A DNA stretch of 64,000 bases. It comes from Sipunculus nudus. Lineage: Eukaryota; Annelida; Sipuncula; Golfingiida; Sipunculidae. The position numbers and the translations under genes were made by a program. Below, one piece after another: positions 47,540 to 57,370 of this stretch. The DNA is taken from contig CM049309.1 of the NCBI GenBank assembly GCA_026874595.1, positions 43,477,079 through 43,541,078 on the forward strand, read 5' to 3'. The notes under the pieces were generated by a model that searched no databases, was not told the DNA's origin, and saw only the letters and a program-made list of their open reading frames with translations. The number at the start of each line of letters is the position of its first letter. Position 1 is the first letter of the stretch.

Positions 47540-48770
47540 AGTGGGATGGTGAAGTGAAGCATGGATTGAGCGGCAAGGGGAAATAGAGTGAGGTGTTTTG
47601 CATATTAACATGGATGTCTGCAGCCGAAATGTGTCTGTAGGTTGCGCCACCTACCACAAAAGCCAAAAAGCTCTCCAAGTTGTATACATATGCAAAATTT
47701 TAGGCAGATGAGTCAAACCATTACTTGTATATGAGTGATTTTACCATACAGCAGACAAACAGAAGGATGCTGTGCAAAAATGGTGGCAGGTGGCGCCACC
47801 AATCATGTGTATGATTGAGAGCTATGTGAGATGCCAAATAAACAAGGGGATATGTCAAACCAGACCTTAGATATAAGCCTGAATGTCTGCAGCGTAAACA
47901 TAAATGTAGGTGGCGCCACCTGCCACAAAATCAAGAAAGCTATCCAAGATGTGTAAACATGCAAAATTTTAGGCAGATCAGTCAAACCACTACTGACATA
48001 TAAATTATTTTAGCACACGGCAGACAAAATCACTGACGCTGTGCAAAAATGGTTGCAGGTGGCGCCACCAGTTTAGCGTATGATAAAGGGCTATGTGAGA
48101 TCTATACACATGCAAAATTTCAGTAGGATACAGCAAACCAGTCCTGAGATATTTGAATGGATGTCTGCAGCGTAAACACAAAATACAGAAAGCTATCCAA
48201 GATGTATAAACCTGCAAAAATTTAGGCAGATATGTCAAATCGCTGCCGAGATATGATTGATTTTATCCCACGGCAGACAAACAGACGGATGCTGTGCAAA
48301 AATGGTTGAAGGAGGTGGCATCAGTTTTGCATATGATAAAGAGCAATGTGAGATCTATACACATGCAAAATTTTGGCCCAGTCGGTCAAAGAGTTTCAGA
48401 GATATGAGCTTGGGTGTCTGCAGCGTAAAGGTGAAAGTAGGTGGCGCCACTTGTCAATAATCAAGAAACCTGTCCAGGATGTATAAACCTGCAAAATTTC
48501 AGGTGGATAAGTCAAACCACTGCCGAGATATGAGTAATTTTATTCCAAAGCAGATGAATAGATGGACGCTGTGCAAAAATGGTTGCAGGTGGCGCCACCA
48601 TTATTTTAGTGTGTGTTATAAAGCAATCCAAGGGCTACATTTGTGCAAAAATTTCAGCCTCGGTTCCCGAGATATGTTGAAAACAGACGCACAAATGGAC
48701 GCTGGGCAGAGAGGACAGGTCAGAGGGCGCAGCAATTCACATGTGACCCGATCATAATCCCGAATTTAAA
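47540..48770 (+). repeat. Tandem array with GGTGGCGCCACC palindromes
   Basis: Four to five units of ~250-280 bp. Each contains 'gcaaaattt(t)aggcagat', 'gtcaaaccactgc', 'ggcagacaaacagacgga', 'gctgtgcaaaaatggttgca', the palindrome, and 'gtctgcagcgtaaac'. Perfect 12-bp palindromes lie at 47789, 47909, 48058 and 48588, with near copies at about 47640 and 48440. Starts of 'aaaatttaggcag'-type blocks are near 47695, 47962, 48214 and 48490. No coding potential. Units are 70-90% alike by eye. Confidence 0.8.
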
Positions 48771-49113
48771 AAAAATTCCGCCCAGCGGTTACGGAGGAGT
48801 TCTCCGGAAACCTAAGCGGCGGCGGCGGCCGACTGAAAACATTGTATCCGCAAAACTCTGTTTTGGCGGATATAATAAGAGTCGCGTTAAAATCCAACAG
48901 ACGCTCGCTCCAGTTTTCTTCCATGAATTTGCCTGTTAGCACTAAACAGGAAGGCATTTTATAACGTGTCCATCTATAATTAAGGCGTAGATTATTCATC
49001 CTAAGGGTGAATGCGGTGCGCATGATTGAGGAATAGTATTGTGATTGAATAATGGTAATTGTTAAACAAAAATGTCTGTCGGCTCTATCCAAAACATGAC
49101 CTTTGTCACTTAA
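48771..49113. other. GC-rich distal part of the array unit
   Basis: 'ttctccggaaacc', a GGCGGCGGCGG run and 'ctgttttggcggata' (48800-48875) match 55880-55975 in the same order, so this belongs to the same dispersed repeat. The remainder to 49113 is unassigned and may be the eroded 5' edge of the LINE. Confidence 0.55.
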
Positions 49114-51290
49114 ATGCAAACGACTCGAGGATTGGTTCCTGTGGCCTGGTTGAAATTGTCATGTGATTCATTTGATTTCTCTGAATGGAAATTTTGTTCA
49201 GGCAAACATGTCATGGTTCTTAGTATCATCTATAGACCGCCTTTGTTTCGTAAGTGCATCCTATTTCATGAGGAATTCGATGAATTCATTGCCAAGATTG
49301 TGTCGCAATTTAAATCTTGGTTTATTATGAGTGACTTTAAAATTCACTGGGATGATAAACAAAATCACGACACCATCGTATTTCGAGAACTTCTCGACAG
49401 CTATAGTCTTATACAATCGGTTGACTTTCCTGGATCTTTTGCAGACTTTTTAACAAAGGGAATATTAAAAATTAGGTGAAAAAAAAGGATATTACAGATT
49501 TTAATGAATAGTCATATACACGGAATGCGCCTACGTGGTGTATTTTCAAATTTTTCAGAAGAAGACATCAAGAAAAAATCAATTATGAGCTTGAAAACCT
49601 CAAGTTGTGATCTAGATCCTATTCCAAATTGGTTACTCAAGCAGAATGTTGATATACTTTTCCCATCGTGACATGAATTTTAGAATTTCTTCATCTACCG
49701 GATCATTTCCTATAGAATGGAAAAAAGCACTAATTATTCCCTTTTTGAAAAAGTCTGGGCTTGAAATTGACTATTGAAACATCAGACCTGTGAGTATTCT
49801 CCCCTACATATCCAAATTGTGTGAAAAAGTAGTTGTTAACCAAATGGAACGTCACTCAAGCCAAAATGGCCTTTCACTGCCCATGCAATCGGCATATCGT
49901 TCTTTCCACTCGACTGAACCTCTTTGTCAAAATTTGTATCAGACTGCCTTATGAATATGGATAAACAGGAGATAACACTTCTTGTAATGATCAACTCAGG
50001 TGCTGTTTTTGACACCGTGGACCATAATATCATATTAAACCAACATAAGACCCGATTTTGAGTCGATGCTGAAGGAACAATATTTCAGTGGTTCAGGTCG
50101 TATCTACATGGACGCCAGCATGCAGGCTGTTTGCATAGAGGTCACTACTGCCACCTTCAGGGATCAACCATTTAGGGTTCCACAGGGGTCATGTTGTGAA
50201 CTTTACCTTTTCCTATGGTATGCAAGCTCTCTGTCACAAGTCATCGGAACACATCTTTCTAAATGTAATGGATATGCAGACGATCATTGTTTATATTTGT
50301 CCTTCAAGCCAGATGATGAATACGCGGAACATCAGGCCATTAATGTTATGCAGAGATGCCTTTCAGATATTAAGCAATGGATGCCGGGGTTTAAATTGAA
50401 GATGAATGACTCTAAAACAGAATATACTGATCTTGCCTTCAAGCAACCATCTAAGCTCAGTCACGATTATACTGTTTATGCAATGAGACCTTCAGATGTG
50501 TAAATGATGTGAAATATCTTGGTGTAAGACTTGATGCATAACTAAAGATTGATAAACATTCCCACAATTTACACTGTGTTAGATCCATTCGAACATTTCT
50601 GACGCCGGAAGCCTGTCAAATTCTAATCCATGTACTCGTGCACAGATACTTATATTACTGCAAATCCTTGCTCTATGGAGCTCTGCATACTTGCTTAATC
50701 GCTACCAAAGGATTGAAAACTATGGTGGTAGATTGATTTTTAATGTTGATAGGTTCACCCCTTCAAAATCTCTATATTCAGCCTCCATTTGCTCCATATG
50801 TCCTTCAGGATAAAATTTAAAATTTGTGTGTTAGTTTATAAAGCGCATAATAACATGGCACCGTCCTATATAATGAATATACTTTCAGACACAATACCTA
50901 TCCCCTGAGATATGGGACTCATGGCGGTTTTTATATGGTTGCAACGAGAACTAGCTGGGGAACTTTCGGTGATCGAAGTTTCTATGCCTGCGCACCCAAA
51001 CACTGGAATCAATTGTGCAACACTGACATCTTTTAAAATACCTTGGATACTTCTACTTCCGTCAGGTTTTTAGTGATTTAACCATTAAGGAGGACAGGTT
51101 TATTAGCTAATCATTTTAAATATCTTGCTTTTTACTGTTTCAATATGTATTTGACAATTTACGTTATGTGCATATACATATGATATACATAATGTACATT
51201 TTATGTTCTTTTATGTGCAACGTTTTAGAATAATTTTATATTACTGAAGACGTTTTATATTATAAAACTAATAAATGTAAATGTATGTAT
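49114..51290 (+). mobile_element. Decayed CR1/L2-like LINE (endonuclease + reverse transcriptase)
   Basis: Read across several frames, the order is that of a non-LTR retrotransposon ORF2. Endonuclease remnant 49114-49479 has IYRPP and, in place of GDFN, a degenerate SDFK. Reverse transcriptase fragments follow: SCDLDPIP (~49605), RPVSILPYISKLCEK (~49785), QSAYRSFHSTE (~49890), FDTVDH (~50010) and YADD at 50273-50284. The downstream 'thumb' region has NDSKTE, then GDRSF...KHWNQL near 50970-51020. Multiple stops and frameshifts make it non-functional. The 5' end (ORF1) is absent. The 3' end has an AT-rich 'taaatgtaaatgtatg' tail near 51270-51288. Confidence 0.85.
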
Positions 51291-51820
51291 AAAAGCTTCA
51301 TGCCAGGCATTAGGTTGGAAGAGGGTCAGTGATTGGAAGAGGGTCAGTGGATGCGTTGTACTTATAGTGTTTACGTGGCCCAGGAACACTTTTGATGCTT
51401 TTCTGTAAAAAAAAATCGTCCGGAGGGATAGAATGATCAGATGTCATTTTAACTTGGTGGACTAACTTTTTGATAGAGTATGTCAGAGGGACTTAATGCC
51501 GCTAGATATAACTGAAACTGATAACGCAAACTTCCATTGTTTCAAAAGGATTGACCCATGGCAGTTAAAGAAATTTGTGAGGAACATTGGAACGTTAAAA
51601 GATGAAAATGCTGGAATTATTAAATCATCATAATCATGTTTTATCTGATCTGAAAGTTAAATTATTGTCATTTTAAGAAAGATTTCACCAGATCATCCAA
51701 ATCGATGATATGGCGCCATCTAGCACCAATGAAATAAACAAATTGGATTGGTATGGGGGGGGGGGATTTATCTTTCATCCGGGAAAACTGCCTACGTAAA
51801 AATTTCCAGAACCCTTTTAG

Positions 51821-51821
<1 letters not shown>
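51291..51821. other. Non-coding, nothing recognised
   Basis: A short direct repeat ('ggaagagggtcagtg' twice at 51317-51350) and a G-run near 51756. No exon. Confidence 0.5.

Positions 51822-51861
<40 letters not shown>
51822..51861. repeat. (AT)n microsatellite
   Basis: About 38 bp of AT dinucleotides. Confidence 0.97.
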
Positions 51862-51864
<3 letters not shown>

Positions 51865-52819
51865 AACACATATTATTCAGTTAATCGTGAATTTTACTCT
51901 GAACCATTTATGTGTTTTTATGATGCGAAAATTAAAGTTATATGGAAATAACTTCAGGAGGCACGTGTTACATGTTCTCAAAGGAGTACTATTTATTATG
52001 AATGCCGATATTGTATATTTAAAAAAATAAAGTTTTATAAAATTCTGTTATTGCAGAACTTTTCAACTATCAGTATGAATGCTCACGCGTTCTAAATATG
52101 CCGGTAGATTATTTCTATGGCCCTACACAAAGATCATGGATCTGATAAATTATCATTTATTTAAACAGTGAGAGAAAATTCAGCATAGCTTAGCCTGGAT
52201 AACAGAAACCACTTAAGGTAACCGGACTTGTGAGGCTGATGAAGCAGGACTGAGACGGGCTTCTTTTAGAGTAGCCGCCTTCATCGAGGAAATGTCTCTT
52301 GACCAATGATGGGTTGACTGTTTCCTCATTTCCTCATAGAGGTGTTGTACATGATGCAAATTTTGCATATTTGCTAGAAAAGGCAGCTTTGTAACCATTA
52401 TTACGGACATGAGGACCTTAAACCTTTTCCATCACGGTATACGTATATTATTTAGAACCAAAACGCAAAATCCCCAAAAGAGGAAGTAATTTTTATATCT
52501 CAGTTAATGTGTATTTTTGCTTTGTGGTATAATACTGGATAATGTGCATTTTTTTCAATCATTATGCCTGCGTAACATTTAAATGTTAGTCTTGCATCTC
52601 TATATAAACGACTTTTCTCGTAGTTGTCAATTTTCTGTGCAACTGTTTGAATGTGATATTGTTTTAAAGCACATCATCGTAGATTAAACGCTTTACAAAA
52701 TAAAACATTATAATAATAATTATTATTATTTTATTATTATTAGTAATATTATTTTGGTCCAAGAAGACACATATCATTTGTAGTGACTAAGTTTTATGTC
52801 CCGACTCTGTAATTTTTAG
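51862..52819. other. Non-coding, with (TTA)n at 52705-52745
   Basis: AT-rich. No exon supported. The trinucleotide run is interrupted. Confidence 0.5.
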
Positions 52820-53002
52820 GGATATGCAGGTAGTAAAGCTGAGAATTTATGCGCATTAGCTTACCATGTATTAGCTTACCAAGAGTGCGGTATGTTTAAG
52901 CAAACTGCAATAACCGAGAATTTAAATGAGGATTCTCCTTTTTACAGATACAGATCAAATGGAACTTATAATCCCACCCAAGTGTATATATGGGGTGGTG
53001 AC
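52820..53002 (+). CDS. Candidate internal exon or exon relic (61 codons)
   Basis: A TGTAATTTTTAG acceptor-like end at 52819 opens a frame that stays open to a GAC|GTAAAT donor-like site at 53003. The 183-nt block is phase 0 at both ends if those sites are used. The peptide (GYAGSKAENLCALAYHVL... FYRYRSNGTYNPTQVYIWGGD) looks protein-like, with two Cys, aromatic residues and an NGT sequon. The frame continues to 53206 without the donor. I do not recognise the family and found no partner exon within the window. Confidence 0.3.
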
Positions 53003-54547
53003 GTAAATGTACTATCAGTTATTTCTAACATTTTTGTCCCCATTTGGTTGCTATATTTGGGGTCGGCATGGCAGACAATTTACCGGACCTATACGCAGTT
53101 GTATGCGTGGGTAGACATTCAAGAAAATAACTGCCCACGAGAAATTAGCGTTGCGTTGTGTATGGCAAATCAGATGTTAAATGGAAAGTATACTCGCTCA
53201 ACTTGAATATTTTACATTACTTGTGGAGGTGATAACAGTTCATTTAATTTTGTAATTTTTTTCTTGATGTCTGTCTGGCAGCAATTCTCTCACAATGTTA
53301 CATGAAATGACGACTCTCTTTACATATCGTTCCCAAACAAACCTCCTTCCGGTGCATCTAGGTATGGCCGACATTGCAATGGTGCACCTGCAAACGTGCA
53401 CTCACACGGCTCTGATACCTGGTCAAGTGACCCCTAGATGGCGCCACTGTTCACCTGTTTCCCTCGATGCTTTAGAAACGAATCTTCAGTCTTAAACGTG
53501 ACGTCAGACACTAGTCTGCGGTCAGTGAGCATTGTTATAGAAGACACCACAGTCTCCAGTCAGTGCGCCTTGTCTTTTCGTTCGGACGGGACATGATGGA
53601 TTATCTGCTTGACTATCAACTGTAAATTGCTCCCTGACCAGCGCACAGTAGCGTGCCCTGGAACCAATAACTTCTCACTGCGGCCATTTGATGGTGATGG
53701 ATTGAGGTGGAATATCAGATTCCTTTTTATGTGATCCCTCTAAACTCAGCTCTTTGTGCAAAAGCCAGTTAAATGACTAAAATAATAAAAGTCTAGGATA
53801 TCGTAGAATGCACCCGGTTTTCATTTAAGCGTTCTGTATTTGTAGACGTCTTTTTTTGATAGATCGCCAATATCTGCCCCTTTGTATGAAAATCTACCGC
53901 TTCGGGCGTCCCCTCCTGTTCAGCTTTAGTGCCACACACTAAGAATGCTGAGCTCTAAGGCGCCGTCCTCAAAAGAGAACTTTGATATTTTGTTATTTTG
54001 TTTATTCCTAGCACCACGAAGGAGCTCACACAGAAGTGGACTGAATTGTGCTAATATGACCAACGGCGATGACAAATACTGTTTGTGTCTTTTTATTACA
54101 TAAAACCACGAGACTGTATTTAAGCATAAAACGACGAGACTGTTTCTGACCATACGTCCTGTTTATCATATTTCCCTTTGATTATTCTTGATTTAATTTG
54201 TTCAATTGTTAAATACGATAAGCCAATCCCACCACATATTTCAAAATGCAGAAGCAATATCAGTTGGTATATAAGGAGTCTCATACTTTCGTAGAAGAAC
54301 ATATTAGAGTTGAAAATATGTAAAGTTCCGAATATTGAACCTTTCAGTTACCTTTCGTTTATAATAGATTCGTGGGATTTATTGAGTATTCCAGTCGTGT
54401 GAGTTAAATTTTCACACAAGGACTGTTGTCAATAGACAATTTTTTTTTCAAACGACAATTTATTGTGCCAATTATATTGATCAATTAATCTACTTTTTAA
54501 TGCTACAATACTTACGGATTGTTCAGGTTTGGCGTGATTATTATGAT
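53003..54547. other. Non-coding; possible promoter-like patch 53400-53720
   Basis: The patch is GC-richer and carries a perfect CRE TGACGTCA (53499-53506). A short ATG frame of nine codons at 53594 follows. No exon with splice support. The rest is AT-rich. Confidence 0.35.
53499..53506. promoter_or_regulatory. CRE palindrome TGACGTCA
   Basis: A perfect CREB/ATF consensus octamer in a GC-richer, repeat-poor patch, the best promoter-like setting among the four copies of this octamer in the window. Function is not shown. Confidence 0.3.
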
Positions 54548-54573
54548 TACTATTATTATTACTATTATTATTT
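54548..54573. repeat. (ATT)n trinucleotide repeat
   Basis: Short interrupted TTA/CTA run. Confidence 0.85.
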
Positions 54574-54659
54574 TCAAAAGTGAGATATTTGTGCGTTCGT
54601 CTGGATAGGTCACTTACTGTTCAATATTATTACGATGGAATTATAACAATGATCAAAGA

Positions 54660-55120
54660 ATCTATAAAAGAAACCAAAATGAAGCAAATGAATTTCCTTC
54701 TGCAACACTGTCACACACACAAATGGACTACTTCAAAAGTTGTAGGGTTCACACAACTCTTAGAATTCAGGTGTTTTACCTTTAAGATGAAGGCCAAGGT
54801 CGCCATATTTCGAACCCATCTTAGATTTCAGTGTAAACAATTCATGGATCAAATTTCAGGGAAACTATTGAGTATTTCCAAAGTTATAGTGTCCACAAAC
54901 AGTTTTTAAGCTGATTTGACCTTAAGCATGATGGTCAAGTTCATCAGTTTTCGAATTCATCTGAGATTTTGGTAGAAACATTTCGAGTATCAAATTAAGT
55001 GAAAATATATTGAGTGGTTAATGAAAAAATATCGAATGATTTCAAAGTTATAGTTTTACACACAGTGTTTCGGCTGATTTGACCTGAACATGAAGGCCAT
55101 GAACTCCGCCATTGGTGGCC
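54660..55120 (+). repeat. ~140-bp tandem repeat, block 1
   Basis: About three units with the order 'gatttgacctt', 'gaaggccaaggtc', 'ttttcgaa.tcatctgagat', 'aaacaatt', 'tatcaaatt', 'ttgagt', 'caaagttatagtgt'. Unit starts are near 54780, 54923 and 55086. Related to block 2 at 56790-57370. Non-coding; the 109-codon frame (54580-54909) is incidental. Confidence 0.75.
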
Positions 55121-55555
55121 ACACTCACCGATGTGAGAAAAAGAGGGTTGCGCGAGGGGCTAATCGCCCTTCCTTGTAAAACCGATAACTGAAGCACTGT
55201 TCCAGGCATTTGAGAGTGTAAACTGTTAAGTCCAAGAGGACAACGTTCTCAAGTGGAATAGTCACCAAAGGGATTCATGTATGACGGCGTCTGGTGAAAG
55301 CCTTTTGGAAGGCAGGAGCCCGATGAGGTCACTAACAATGCCAAAGAAAATTTAAAAAAATGGTCGTTAGAATATGTGAACGCTACTAGTAAAACAGCAA
55401 TCCTAACAAAAGAAAGAGAAAATATAAATTAGCGGTTCTAGGGGTAAGTGAAATAAGATAGACTGGGTTTTGGAAACTCAAAGCAAAAACAGGAGAATCT
55501 ATAGTATATTCAGGATCTGAGGATTTTAACAAAAATGACTAGCTAAAGTACCACT
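55121..55555. other. Unassigned spacer
   Basis: Mixed composition; no coding or repeat assignment. Confidence 0.4.
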
Positions 55556-55985
55556 GCCGTCCAACCACTACCGAGATATGAGTGATTTTATCCCTCGGCA
55601 GACAAACAGACGCTGTGCAAAAATGGTTGCAGGTGGCGCTCCCAATTTTGGTGTATGTTATGAAGCTATCCAAGGGCTACATTTGTGTAAAGTTTTTAGC
55701 CTGATTGGTCAAACGAGTCCGAAGATATGTGGGTTAATGTGTTAAAATAGACGCACAGATGGACGCACTGGAGAGAGAAAAGGTCAACGCAAAATATTTT
55801 GGCACCAGTTCACATGTGACCCGAAAATGGTGTAAAGTTTCGGAAAAATCTGTTCAGTGCTCTCAGAGTTCTATTCCGGAAACGAAAGCGGTGGCAGCGG
55901 TGGCGGCGGTGGCGGCGGCGGAACCAGGTAAAACACGTAGTATCGATCCGCAAATCTTTGTTTTGGCGGATACAATGAAAGAAAC
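55556..55985 (+). repeat. Second copy of the GGTGGCGC repeat unit
   Basis: Collinear with 48520-48875: 'accgagatatgagtgatttt', 'ggcagacaaacagacg', 'ctgtgcaaaaatggttgcag', GGTGGCGCTCCC (palindrome broken), 'atccaagggctacatttgtg', 'acgcacagatggacgc', 'ttcacatgtgacccga', a GGCGGCGG run and 'tttgttttggcggata'. The 87-codon frame at 55759-56022 is produced by this repeat. Confidence 0.8.
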
Positions 55986-56004
55986 AATCAAGAAAACGAA
56001 AACG

Positions 56005-56740
56005 AGAAAACTGCTGGAATAGATGGAATAAGTGCAGAGGAACTATAAGCAAGTGACGATATAGCAACTGATGAGTTATACCAGCTCTTTGAGATATATG
56101 GGATACAGATAAAGACCACATGAATGGAAGAACGGAATAATTGCCAAAATACCTGAGAAAGGAGATTTATCTAAGTGTAACAATTGGGGAGGGATCTCAT
56201 TAGTACCGATACCGAGCAAATTTCTAGGAAGAATAATAATAGACAGAATAAGATCAGGTATAGATAAACATCTGTGAAAGCTGGAATTAGAAAGGATAGA
56301 GGAACCACTGAACAGGTTTTCATTTTGAGAAACGTAATTGAACAAAGCATAGAATGTAATTCAACTGTTATATGAATTTTGTAGACTATAGAAAAGCGTT
56401 CGATAACCTAAACCGCAACATGCTTTGGACAATACCTTAAGGTTATGGGATACCAAAGAAGTTGAAAAAATATACAAGGTCTTTACAAAGACAGTAGCTG
56501 CAGTGTCATAAGCGATGGAAAAAATATCAGAAATAGTTCAGATAAGAACAGGAGTACGGCAAGGATGTGTAATGACTGGTTTTCTATTTGTAAAACAGTA
56601 GATTCGGTTATGAGAAGTGCTATAAAAGAAAAGAAAAGAGGAATTAGATCAAGGACCGAGGGCAACATAGAGACGCAAGGTGAAGCAGAAATGAATGACA
56701 GAGGTTGAAACATCAGACAGCAGGCAGAACGAGTGGCATA
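56005..56740 (+). mobile_element. Decayed reverse transcriptase of a second non-LTR family
   Basis: Across frames the + strand shows GIDGIS, HEWKNGIIAKIPEKGDL (from ~56115), a NWGGISL block, FVDYRKAFD (~56373-56404), YGIPKKL and RTGVRQGC (~56545). This order is that of the fingers and palm of an RTE/jockey-like reverse transcriptase, clearly different from the CR1/L2-like element at 49114. The catalytic xADD/xDD block is not visible and stops interrupt all frames. The exact clade is uncertain. Confidence 0.75.
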
Positions 56741-56789
56741 TGACCCGGATGAAAGGTGAAATTTGTTAAGCAGCCTTTCACGCCACCCA

Positions 56790-57370
56790 AGGCACTTAAG
56801 TAGGTATGAAGGTCAAGGTCACCGGTTTTAAGAACTCATCTGAGATTTTGGAAGAAACAATTCGCGTATCAAACTTATTGAAACTATACTGAATGGTTCA
56901 AAAGTTATGGTGTAGTGTTCACATATAATTATTATACTGTAATTTGACCTTGAACAGGAAGGCCAAGGGCACAAGTTTTCCATCTGTGTGTACTTTGTCA
57001 GAAAACCTTGAAATTGAATTTTGCAATGTTGAAAGTGTTTGATCATGTTTATAATCACAAAATTTGAGAAATTTAAGAATATGATTGCTTCAAAAGTTAC
57101 CACATTCACAAGATATTCTAGAAACACTTAGGTCAAGGTCACCAGTTTTCAAACTCATCCGAGAACTTGGTTGAAACAACTCGTGTATCAAATTAGAGGG
57201 GAAATATGCAATACTTCAAAGTTATGGGATCCATTAATGTTTTATATTTCGGCTGATTTGACCTTGAAGGTGAACGTCAAGGTCACCGGTTTTCGAACTC
57301 CTCCGAGATAACGGTTGAATCAATTCAAATTGTTAAGAGTTAAAAAGTTATCGCATTCACAAGAAATGAG
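56790..57370 (+). repeat. ~140-bp tandem repeat, block 2
   Basis: Four units of the repeat seen at 54660-55120, with 'aaggtcaaggtcacc.gtttt' near 56806, 57130 and 57270 and a diverged unit near 56945. The block ends in a GACGACGG-rich stretch (57375-57400). Confidence 0.75.

Noticed and set aside
47540-48770. CRISPR array
   Set aside because: Units are 250-280 bp with diverged sequence and no short identical repeats with unique spacers; the genome is eukaryotic.
53282-53360. Exon following the 52820-53002 block
   Set aside because: Splice-like signals exist (CTGGCAG, TAG|GTATGG), but phase 0 entry hits TGA within eight codons.
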